This document shows positions 1-7,417 of a stretch of 10,607 nucleotides of DNA, one piece after another. The notes under the pieces are model-generated. The model did not search any database. It saw only the letters and a list, made by a program, of their open reading frames with translations, and was not told the origin of the DNA. The first letter of the stretch is position 1. Each line of letters opens with the position of its first letter. This DNA comes from Synura sp. LO234KE (Eukaryota > Sar > Synurophyceae > Synurales > Mallomonadaceae), in assembly GCA_015143735.1 (NCBI GenBank), contig VKHC01000611.1:1-10607 (forward strand), written 5' to 3'. Made by a program: the position numbers and the translations under genes.

Positions 1-1139
1 AAGCAGAATGGGATCTTATTATCGTCGGTTACCCAGCCATTAATAAGAAATGCTGAAGTAGCGATTGGCAGCGATACATCAGGGGATGAAGGCGACGGGA
101 GTGATGAGGAGGAAGCGGCGCCAAAGATGGATGTGAAAAAAGGGCTCGCGGTGAGTGACCACAGTGTATATCAAAGATATAGGCCATGAGATCGAACCAT
201 ACCTCCCACACCACTTCTACTTTTGTCCTTATTAAAGTTCTTCTGCGGCCTATTAAGTTCTTCGCCAAGCCCGCGATGGACTTCTGTTAGGCTATTCTTA
301 TTCTAATCAATTTTACATTGTTTTTTCTTTAATTAGAATGCAAGGAAATCTTAAATACTCATAATACGTGTTTATGTGAATCGTGACTGTCGTCGTTATT
401 CTATGCGTTGTATTCAAACCTATCCATCCAAGCGCATATCGACAACGCATTGAAGAATGGATATTGATGTGGTCCTTCCCGTACATCTTGTGACGGACAT
501 GGCCGCGGTATCTGTTACTCAATCCCATTTCCTTTCTTATCGCCACCCCTTGCCATGGTAACGGTAGCTACTGTTGAAGAAAGGCATCCCGTCCAAATCT
601 CCTAGTCATTTCCTCCCTGCAACCAAGACGGACAAGTCTCCTCGCACAGCGCCTATGACACCGACCCTGCCGATTGTACCTCTCGCAGTGGGTAAGAGGG
701 GTGGTGAGAAGAGACAAAGGGAAGATGTATCCTCAGTATCCAAGATTCCCAGAGACAATATTACGACTATTGAAGTCGAAGCTGTGAGAGAAAATCGCAG
801 TCGTCGCTTGAAAACGTAAGTATGTTCAAATGCTGTTTAAACCCCTTTTCTAACTTGGGCCTGTACTAGTTCTTGACCAATATCTGCAGTTTATCTCATG
901 TAATCAATTTTTAATATATGTAGATGATTACGTGGTACTTTTAGTTGTCTTAGCCTTCTGTATATATGGTATATATTGTCTTACTTTTCGTATCTGATAT
1001 TCTGTTAATCTGTTACTTCAGTGCGAGTCAAAAGGCAAATGTTGAAATATTGGACGCTAACCTCGTTTCAAGTGCAAAGAAACCTAGGACTTCAAAACCT
1101 CCTATCGCAAAACAAGCTCTTAGTAAAGTTAAATCATAA
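1..1139 (+). CDS. 3' end of a spliced gene for a basic, probably nuclear, low-complexity protein (5' end outside window)
   Basis: Three exons can be joined: 1-150, 568-815 and 1022-1139, giving 171 residues and ending in TAA at 1137-1139. Donors are GTGAGT at 151 and GTAAGT at 816; acceptors are TAG at 565-567 and CAG at 1019-1021. The first intron is phase 0 and the second phase 2, and both joins keep frame. Exon one (from base 1, frame 1) carries an acidic run, GDEGDGSDEEEAA. Exon two is rich in Pro, Ser, Thr and Lys, with KRGGEKRQRED. Exon three reads SAKKPRTSKPPIAKQALSKVKS up to the stop, a strongly basic tail. The alternation of acidic and lysine-rich disordered segments suggests a chromatin, nuclear or nucleolar protein, but this is inference. 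I recognise no domain. The start codon and any folded domain lie upstream of the window. The last join is the surest; the first acceptor competes with one at 336. Confidence 0.6.
151..567 (+). other. Intron 1 (phase 0), with a competing internal acceptor at 336
   Basis: The intron opens with a good donor, GTGAGT. For the chosen 3' end at 567, a TTACTCAAT branch-like stretch and a pyrimidine-rich run (about 520-552) precede the first AG, and the downstream frame stays open for 248 bases. A second acceptor at 335-336 has a better context: CTAAT at 303-307 as a branch site, then a long T-rich run ending in AATTAG. Splicing there gives NARKS and a TAA at 352-354, so it would shorten the protein. 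Both may be used. Confidence 0.5.
816..1021 (+). other. Intron 2 (phase 2, 206 bases)
   Basis: A consensus donor, GTAAGT, and an acceptor TTACTTCAG enclose an AT-rich, T-rich sequence. TGTTAATC (about 1004-1011) is a plausible branch site. Without splicing, translation stops at once in the donor (TAA at 817-819). With splicing, the frame runs on for 38 more codons. Confidence 0.65.
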
Positions 1140-1989
1140 ACAAATTAATTCTTCAGTATTCTGTTTTAATGAATTTCTCTGTATCGAGACGTGTTGTCCT
1201 GGCGTCATCGTCAATTAACGATATATTAGAATTAGTAGTTTCATCGCCAGAAAATAGGATGCAGTAATTGAAGCATATTATGAAGCATGTAGAGTTCACT
1301 AAATCATCATAAATTTGAAGTTGACTCGCGGTATTCCTAAAAAACTCATGAAATGAGAACGAAAACTAAAACCATTTCGTGTTTCGGGATGCAGTAGCTC
1401 GTGACATGGGACGTCGTGGGAATGATTGCGAATCAAGAAACAAAAGTGCAGTCGTCGAGATACTATGAAATCAATTATATCTCGGCGTGTAGATTCTAAC
1501 TTATCATCCCCTACTGGTCATGATAAACCACTATAAGATTTGCGGTAAATGATATCAGCAAATGCATATCTTGATCCGATTCCAAATTGGAGTTAATGCA
1601 TCATTTTCCTATTCCGGTCGAACAGTTTTTTATTTATGATATCGTTCACTTACCATTATATCTTCCGTTTGTAATTGGAATTCTTCTCGATCGTCCTACC
1701 TGTAAAGGAGGTAAATTTGATAAATTATCTACGACACAATGAAGCAAGATTCGCGAAGAAGTTACTTAGCATTACCAGCAATTGAAGATCTATAATCCAA
1801 TTCATATTTTCCGTCTTTTATTTTTCTGTCCTATTCAGGAAAGGATGCCTTGCTATTAAAAAAAACTTAATTTTTCGTTATTATCATTTAACATTTAACA
1901 TTAATTCACGTTATAAGACATTCTTCTCAAAATTGTTATATTTTCTAAATTTTTAATGTTGCCTCAGCCGCAGTCGTAACTTTGTACAG
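1140..1989. other. AT-rich spacer, probably 3' UTR and intergenic
   Basis: No open frame of convincing composition is seen on either strand. AATTAA at about 1142 and TTTTAATGAA soon after could serve as polyadenylation-type signals for the gene that ends at 1139. A short 7-bp tandem (CATTTAA twice, then CATTA) lies at 1885-1903. Otherwise nothing is recognisable. Confidence 0.5.
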
Positions 1990-2790
1990 CCTACCGCCAA
2001 AGTACACCATCATGCACGGTACCAAAATTTATTCACCGTACTCTATAAGTGTCGCCACCAGCTATAGTCGGTCCATGCAAACCTCACCCATATTTAAAGT
2101 CCACCACTAAAGTTCACCATAAAATGTCTAGGACATCCATTTTTTGACCCCTTAAATTATCGGTCACCATCTATTGTGGGCCATCCAAAGCACAACCAGC
2201 TAAAGTTCACCGACTATAGCTGGATATTTAGTATTGGATATCCAGCTGTAGTAGGTCCACTTAAAGCTTCGCCAGCTATAGCTGTGGTATTAGTGGTGGA
2301 CTTTAGATTGTACCGCTGTAGTCGGTGCTACTATAGCGCGGTTTATCCACTGATGATACGTAGCGATCAAGCAGAGAGGAATCTGGGTTGTTGAATATAG
2401 GATCATTTCTCCAGACTACGCGTCTCTCGAGGCTCTTTTCTTTCTTAAAAACACACACCAATTGACGCCCGATACCATCAGCGGAAAAAATATGCACCGA
2501 CTATGGCTGATGAACTTTAAATGGACTTTAGATGTAAAAGTCAGCACCAGCAGCGATGGCCGACATCCTATGTCGAATTTGGATGGATGACGATTGTATG
2601 ATTGTGGTGGATTTAATGGACCTACAGCTTGAGACTTTGCATGTGGGGGACTTTACCTGGTCGACTTTACGTGAGGGACTTCATTCGAGGTAGACTTCAC
2701 ATGGGGGACTGCAGTAGACTTTACTTTACCAAGGAAGACTTAGGTGGACCAACTATAGTCTGTCCAACTATAGACTATGATGGTACGTTG
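1990..2790. repeat. Field of diverged short repeats with a polarity switch
   Basis: Recurring words fill this stretch: CTATAGTC/CTATAGCT (2064, 2214, 2277, 2334, 2755, 2769), AAAGTCCACC or AAAGTTCACC, and their complements GGTGGACTTTA or TGAACTTTAA. The forms with CCACC/CACC read on the plus strand between about 2090 and 2210. From about 2295 onward the complementary GTGGACTTTA, GGACTTTAC and TAGACTTCAC forms dominate. So the field looks like old copies of one short unit in two orientations meeting near 2210-2290. Unit length is too eroded to state; no open frame here looks like protein. It may be an old satellite or the arms of an inverted element. Confidence 0.5.
2214..2251. repeat. Imperfect inverted repeat (14-bp arms, 10-base loop)
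   Basis: CTATAGCTGGATAT at 2214-2227 is complementary to ATATCCAGCTGTAG at 2238-2251 at 13 of 14 positions. It sits where the surrounding short repeats change orientation. A 12-bp perfect palindrome, CAGCTATAGCTG, follows at 2273-2284. Confidence 0.6.
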
Positions 2791-3133
2791 ATCTTACTAC
2801 AGAATTCTAAGAAACAAATTACCCTTATATGATTAACGTTTCCTGTAAACGTAGGGACACAGAATACGTCACTCCGTCCCAACTAGAGGGTTGAAAAGTA
2901 CTCATCGAAAAAATTTCTTCCCCGAACAAGTAATATTTTTTTTGTAAATCTCAATTCACGGCAAAACATTAATGAGGACCTATAATGTACGATATACTAT
3001 GTTTTTAGTCGCTTCATTTAACACTACCAGAGTGGCGCTTTGAGTCGCGCCAATGCCGCACACAAAATTATATAGAGAAATGTTAACAATCTGATCACAT
3101 GCTAGGATTATACGAATATTAAATTAGTGGAAA
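2791..3133. other. AT-rich spacer, nothing recognisable
   Basis: The only structure seen is a small inverted pair, GGGAC ... GTCCC, around 2853-2880. It is too short to name. No coding signal was found. Confidence 0.4.
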
Positions 3134-3364
3134 ATGCCCTTAATGCAGATACTCACCTTCTTGGCGTGTTTCTTATTTAGAGTCTTTGACGCAAGAAGTA
3201 GTTCGAGAGTTCCCAAAATATTCATATTGGAAGCAGCTACTTATCTCTCAGCAAGAAATTTGTCCGTCGAAGAGCAGAAGCTCTTGTTTACATATCTGAT
3301 CTTAATTTTAAAAATTGCATTCCTAAATTTGAATCTGGCAAACGTGACAACTTTTGCAGTTTAG
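3134..3364 (+). CDS. Weak candidate: 76-residue protein with hydrophobic N terminus
   Basis: An ATG in a favourable context (GAAAATGCC) opens a 76-codon frame. The N terminus MPLMQILTFLACFLF resembles a signal peptide or membrane anchor. It is followed by a polar stretch with several Ser and Arg, and a second hydrophobic run (LLFTYLILILKIAFL) near residues 50-64. The hydrophobic content may simply reflect T-rich DNA, since a frame of this length is expected by chance in a window of this size. No family is recognised and no neighbour supports it. Confidence 0.18.
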   Translation: MPLMQILTFLACFLFRVFDARSSSRVPKIFILEAATYLSARNLSVEEQKLLFTYLILILKIAFLNLNLANVTTFAV

Positions 3365-3619
3365 GTATACAATTCTTTATCCGAGCTTTAAAATAGATTG
3401 AGCTACAAACATAACACCTACTTGTTTATATATAATCAATTAGAGTTATAAGTATGTTTGTATAAAAACAACGCGTCATCACATTTTGATGGTTATAAAA
3501 TATGTATTTGATGTGAAGAGTTGTTAAATACTCACTATATTTGTTAAAAACATGGCGACATACTCCTACCCGACTAAACCACTAAGCATTCACGATTTAT
3601 CTGCCTCTTAACACGTCGC
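3365..3619. other. AT-rich spacer before the minisatellite
   Basis: No gene, repeat or regulatory site is supported. The composition changes abruptly at about 3620 into C- and T-rich, G-poor sequence. Confidence 0.4.
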
Positions 3620-4985
3620 AGATTACCAGTGCCTGCACCTTCCCACCCCTCCTCCTAGTGCTACCTACCACTGCCTATGTCTCACCACCACCTCCCGCCA
3701 CTTTGATCACCGCCAATGCCTCCTTTACCGCCTCCCACCTCATACTACTACCGCTGTCCGGTGCCATCCCACCACCTCCCCCTCCAACTGACTATATGTC
3801 ACCCATCCTCTCGCACATCGTTCTATCCCTGTCAATACCCTACCCACTCCAAACTTAGTCTACCGCTGCATGTGCCTCTCATCCGCCTACCACCTCATCC
3901 TACCACTGCGAACGCTTCTCGACAGCCTTCAACATCATTCTACCACTGCCTTTGTGCCTCCCGACAGCCACCCACCTCTTCCTGTCACTGCCCAGGCCCC
4001 CCACCAACTCCCAGCTCATTCTACCGCTACTTGTGCCGCCCCATCGTCTCCCAACTCTTCGAGCCGCCGCCTATACCTCGTCACTACCTCCCACCTCATA
4101 CTACCGCTGCCTTTGCCTTCCCACTACCTACGCCGTCTTTTGCTCCCCTCTGCCCGGGTTGCCCCACCGTCTCACAACCCTTCCTACCGCAATCTGTGGC
4201 ACTTCACCGCCTACCACCGTTCCTACCTCTGCCTGCGGCTCCCACGGCTATCTGCCGTGATGCTTGTGCCTCCCCACGGCCTTGCGCCTTGTCTCACCGC
4301 TGCCTCTTGCTACCCCTGACTAAATACCTCTCCACAACCTACCACCTTATACTCTACCGTGCCCACGCCTCCCCACCGTCCTCTGACCACTCTTTCTACC
4401 CCTACCCTGCCTCCCCACCGCCTCCCAACTCATCCTCCGCTACCTGCGCCTCCCCACCACCTACCACCTCTTCCTACCACTACTGCGCCACCCCACCGTG
4501 TACCACAAGTTTTCACCACTTCCTACGACTAACAGCAGACTGCCCATATCTGTCCACCACCTCGCACTACTTCCTACCGCTGTCTCCGCCAACTCACCTC
4601 CCACCACCTCGTTCTACCACTGCTGCGCCTCCATTCAGCCTCCCCAGCTATCTGCCACTGCCTCTAGTGTCTCCCCACCGCCTTGCACCTTGTCTTACCA
4701 CTGCCTACGCCTCTCCATCTTCTCCCAACTCCTCCTACCAATGCCTATATACCTCTTCACATCTTACCACATCTATCTACCGTGCCTACTCCCCATTATC
4801 TCACCCCACTTCCTACCGCTAAATATGCCTCCCCACCTCCTACTACCGCTATATACTGCTACCGAGGCCACCCTACCGTATTCCACCTTTCGTCGTGCCG
4901 CTACCGCCTCTTTCCACCGCTGCCTAGGCCTCTCCTCCAACATTGCTCTCCCTACACCGCTGCCTATAATGTTTCTCTTCCCAAA
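3620..4985. repeat. Degenerate C-rich minisatellite, about 33 units, mostly 39-43 bp
   Basis: The whole stretch is built from diverged copies of a unit close to GCCTCCCCACCGCCTCCCAC followed by CTCATCCTACCGCTGCCTGT and GC. Spacings between successive unit starts that I aligned by eye (for example 3874, 3914, 3956, 3996, 4035, 4075, 4115) are 40, 42, 40, 39, 40 and 40 bases. Others run to 30, 45 and 58. The plus strand is G-poor; the minus strand carries runs such as GGTGGGAGGCGGTGGGG that could form two-tier G-quadruplexes. Stop codons are rare in all three plus frames, so long open frames appear (368 codons at 3716-4822, also 3870-4319 and 4498-4998). The unit length is often not a multiple of three, so each frame slips between three different repeat peptides. 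I read this as non-coding tandem DNA. Confidence 0.85.
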
Positions 4986-4993
4986 GTCCGGCA

Positions 4994-5010
4994 GATAGTC
5001 TAGTGGTAGC
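4994..5010 (+). other. tRNA A-box-like sequence at the edge of the minisatellite
   Basis: GATAGTCTAGTGGTAGC resembles the D-arm and internal A box of some tRNA genes (TRGYNNARNGG). A B box would be expected some tens of bases downstream. Only a poor resemblance (ACTTGAATCGACC near 5032-5044) is present, and no matching 3' acceptor stem was found. So it is not a tRNA gene; it could be the head of an old tRNA-derived SINE or a chance match. Confidence 0.2.
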
Positions 5011-5063
5011 TCCTTAAGCTATATCATCTCAACTTGAATCGACCTTGATACGGTCTTGTTACA

Positions 5064-5710
5064 GAGGAGGAACCCCTCATTTTCCCCTACTTGGTGTTAC
5101 GGAAATTGCTACTACTTCAGGTGAGAATTCTATGCCCACAATGTCTTGCTTGTTTCTGAGAATTCGCCCGATAATCCAATAGCTATTTATTACCAGGGAG
5201 GAAAAATTAAAGGCCGAAATCGGTGCCCTGGAAGTAGTGCCCTACTGCGATCACCATACTCTATGTACCTAGTGGCGAGTTCCGCGACCGATTTGACGGC
5301 TCTCAGTGACCGCACTCGGAGCCAATCAATTTCAGCCACCTGCTACCACATCTCCGCAGGTAGAAGGTAGGACGGGGACAGACAGCAAGGCGCGACGCAA
5401 ACCTATAGCTAACACAATCCTAATGGATGTTGTCTCCACCATCGCGGAGGCTGACGCCGGTCCGAAGGTGTACTACGAGACGTTCCTGAAGGAGGAGTAT
5501 GGTCTGTGCTATCGCCGACTGGACACCCGCTGCGGGGAGTGGCGAGGCGCCTAGTTCTCCAGACACGCCTCTTGCACCTAGTTTATCTCCTGCCGCATCG
5601 TTAGTACCTCTCGCAGTCGGATGCAGCGTCTGTCCCCGTGTAGGCGTGCGTCAAGGAAATACTTCTGGCCATGTCGACCTCTTATTTGCGTACCTTGGCG
5701 CGAAGAAGGT
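5064..5710 (+). pseudogene. GC-rich coding relic or partly spliced gene piece, unidentified
   Basis: Several adjoining pieces read like protein in different frames. After a possible acceptor (TTGTTACAG) and before a donor CAG/GTGAGA at about 5121, all frames are open. A short intron ending TTATTACCAG (5187-5196) may follow. Next comes a frame with EEKLKAEIGALEVVPYCDHH, and from an ATG at 5422 the frame MDVVSTIAEADAGPKVYYET, ending in TAG at 5552-5554. A third frame (5490-5720) has a Pro- and Ser-rich run, SPDTPLAPSLSPAASLVPLA, and ends near a donor-like GTACGT at 5708. GC content and codon-like composition are clearly higher than the flanks. Frame changes without clear splice sites suggest a decayed gene; a mis-read multi-exon gene is the alternative. 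No domain is recognised. Confidence 0.35.
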
Positions 5711-5910
5711 ACGTATTTAAATTTACCACCGTCTGATTTGCTCTGCCTCAAAAACGGTACTAACGGAGCCGTGTTGGCTGGTGATGAATTGATTATCTTG
5801 TTATGACGAGATGTTACACTAATATGCTTTTTCCCGTTGGTATTTATTTACTAGAATTTAAGGGATATAGCTTTTTACTTGTGGATTCCTTTCACGGGGT
5901 ACTCGGTCCG

Positions 5911-6276
5911 CTATAAGCGATATTGGTCCGTGAATAGGATGACCACTACCGAACTACAAGGTACGAGGTGCGCCAGAGGACATGTTACACAATAGCTATA
6001 GTAAGTCGAGGAAAAGATCCATCGGCAATAAATCCGAGTGAGGCGAGAGCACCGCTGGAGCCTCGGTGGTGATAGAGGTGCCAAACGTGGTAGATGAGTC
6101 CTCCTGATAGGTGAGTCCTCCTGGAAGAAACTTGTGAGCGCAATGGTTTTGGCAAGTGCAAAACCACTGTCAGGATCTACGCAAAGCACAGGGTGCGAAT
6201 GACATGAAGTCTGTTGTGCGGAAATGTAAAAAAAAAACGGGAAAAAAGCAGCACAAAAATATCTTTTGAACGGCAA
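5911..6276 (-). CDS. Weak candidate: 121-residue Cys-containing protein with signal-peptide-like start
   Basis: An ATG at 6276 (minus strand) opens 121 codons. The N terminus MPFKRYFCAAFFPFFFYISA has two basic residues, a hydrophobic core and a small residue before QQ, as in a secretory signal peptide. The rest contains about seven further cysteines and several Pro and Arg. This would fit a small secreted cysteine-containing protein. However, the hydrophobic core is encoded by a run of A-rich plus-strand DNA. The plus strand in the same place also reads like a broken coding sequence, and both cannot be right. A frame of this length is near what chance allows here. No family is recognised. Confidence 0.2.
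   Translation of the reverse strand: MPFKRYFCAAFFPFFFYISAQQTSCHSHPVLCVDPDSGFALAKTIALTSFFQEDSPIRRTHLPRLAPLSPPRLQRCSRLTRIYCRWIFSSTYYSYCVTCPLAHLVPCSSVVVILFTDQYRL
6042..6202 (+). pseudogene. Possible coding relic interrupted by a 17-base tandem duplication
   Basis: A plus-strand frame from 6042 reads GESTAGASVVIEVPNVVDES and stops in TGA at 6105-6107. The 12-base word TGAGTCCTCCTG occurs at 6095-6106 and again at 6112-6123, exactly 17 bases apart. The second copy leads into another open frame, with WKKLVSAMVLASAKPLSGST, ending in TGA at 6200-6202. The 17-base spacing is just what separates the two frames, so the duplication can explain the break. The piece is short and overlaps a minus-strand candidate; no function is suggested. 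Confidence 0.25.
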
Positions 6277-6565
6277 CGATATATTAAGCGGTCAAGGGGG
6301 ATCCATTAAGGTCTTGACATGGACCACGTTGTTGCTGTTGAGTTATTATTCGAGACTAGTTTTTTTCATACCACTATTTTTTATGGTGAGTATCTTCACT
6401 TGAAAAGTAATTAAGAGACAAGATGCTGTGTTGATTCTAGGAAGACTAGGTACAAGATACTTACTCGAAAACAAACTATTTGGTACACGGTTTTTGTTCC
6501 ACGATATATAACACAACGTAATTTTGCCACTTCGCTGCAACTAATATTTCATTCGGCAGGGGAGT
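6277..6565. other. Spacer without recognisable features
   Basis: A 64-codon minus-strand frame at 6346-6540 has no convincing composition. No repeat or RNA gene is seen. Confidence 0.35.
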
Positions 6566-6634
6566 TTGAGCTTCTCCCATCTCTTCACGATTTGGTCTCT
6601 TTTCTCGAGAAAGACAACGTTTTATAAGCTCCGC

Positions 6635-6958
6635 ATGGTGTCCAACGATTCAGCGTCAAAACCTGGATCGAACAATATATATCTTGTGAATCTTTGTTTG
6701 ATAATACTAAGTTTGGCCAAAGTTAAGGCGCTTTTAAGAAATGGCCAAAAAGGGAACTTTTCCCCACTGCTTTCCACACAACAAACTTATGTCGGGGGGG
6801 CCAAGTTGCCGGTGTATGGCACCAGGGAGGGACTCCGCAACTTAGTCGGTATAAGAGAATCGGGGAGCTCTAAGAGAACTGTAGACATACGTCGAGCCCC
6901 GCGGACTCCACCCAGAATGCACTTAGAATGCACGCAAGTAAGAGCACGAGGTCTTTAG
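6635..6958 (+). CDS. Weak candidate: 107-residue open frame, possibly an exon
   Basis: An ATG at 6635 (MVSNDSASKPGSNNIYLVNL) opens 107 codons; the same frame is open without ATG from 6566. It contains one short hydrophobic stretch (IYLVNLCLIILSLAKV) and then a basic tail (SSKRTVDIRRAPRTPP). A donor-like GTAAGA at 6938 lies inside the last codons, so the real exon, if any, might end at 6937. The first half is AT-rich and the second GC-rich, which is unusual for one exon. Nothing is recognised, and the frame could be fortuitous. Confidence 0.22.
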   Translation: MVSNDSASKPGSNNIYLVNLCLIILSLAKVKALLRNGQKGNFSPLLSTQQTYVGGAKLPVYGTREGLRNLVGIRESGSSKRTVDIRRAPRTPPRMHLECTQVRARGL

Positions 6959-7179
6959 GCGTGGTATGATCCGGGAGGAGTTGTGGTCATATATGAATGG
7001 TTTCCACTTCTGGTGATTGTCAGTGACAAGAACACATCCGTACCATTTCCGCCTGGAAAGCAGTTTGGAGCGGAAAACCGCAGGAGCACGTGGGGGCTGA
7101 GATAATCTGAGACCCACGCCGAAGCATGCAATTCTATTTGCTGAGGCTGTATAGTGGGAGTGGGTTCACGGGTCGTCAA
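6923..7179 (-). pseudogene. Minus-strand coding-like fragment in two overlapping frames
   Basis: From a TTG at 7179 one frame reads TTREPTPTIQPQQIELHASA and continues to a stop near 6955. An overlapping frame from 7117 to 6923 reads RKWYGCVLVTDNHQKWKPFI further on. Both are moderately protein-like and neither has a good start. They lie downstream of, and on the same strand as, the coding segment at 7967-7418, so they might be further remnants of one locus. I can find no splice sites that connect them, and no family is recognised. Confidence 0.2.
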
Positions 7180-7417
7180 TTTACTATCTGGAGGTACGAG
7201 ACATCACCTGAGAGGCCACCGATGCACCCGATCCACACAATCATATTTTTTTATTTGGACAAGTAACCTTTAAGGCATCTGCGCCATTCAGGAAAGGCGC
7301 TGGGCGCACTCGAGCCTACACGCTTAACCGCTCACTCGCATTTCTAACATTTGCCTCTCTCCGAGAGAAAAATCTACAGCGCCTGCAACCTTCCACCTGC
7401 TGGTAGATTGCTGGGTC
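7180..7417. other. Gap between minus-strand coding-like pieces
   Basis: A short minus-strand frame (about 7398-7318, QVEGCRRCRFFSRREANVRN) follows a possible acceptor CAGCAG, but it is too small to support. Otherwise there is no feature. Confidence 0.3.

Noticed and set aside
180-200. B-box-like GGTTCGATCT on the minus strand
   Set aside because: No A box or folded tRNA body at a suitable distance; it lies in an intron of the left gene.
29-268. Minus-strand 79-codon open frame opposite the left gene
   Set aside because: It lies opposite the well-supported plus-strand exon and its intron, and shows no sensible domain or splice context.
2176-2832. Short open frames inside the repeat field
   Set aside because: They translate repeated CTATAG and GGACTTTA words; the peptides have no consistent composition or start context.
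2850-2882. Transposon terminal repeat suggested by GGGAC...GTCCC near CACTCCGTCCC
   Set aside because: Only five paired bases, no second terminus and no target-site duplication were found in the window.
3716-4822. A 368-codon proline-rich open frame, with others overlapping in two more frames
   Set aside because: It lies wholly inside the minisatellite. Unit lengths of 40 bases are common, so the frame slips between unrelated repeat peptides. Openness comes from the scarcity of stop codons in C- and T-rich DNA.
4986-5060. Intact tRNA gene
   Set aside because: An A-box-like word is present, but there is no good B box, anticodon stem or complementary acceptor stem.
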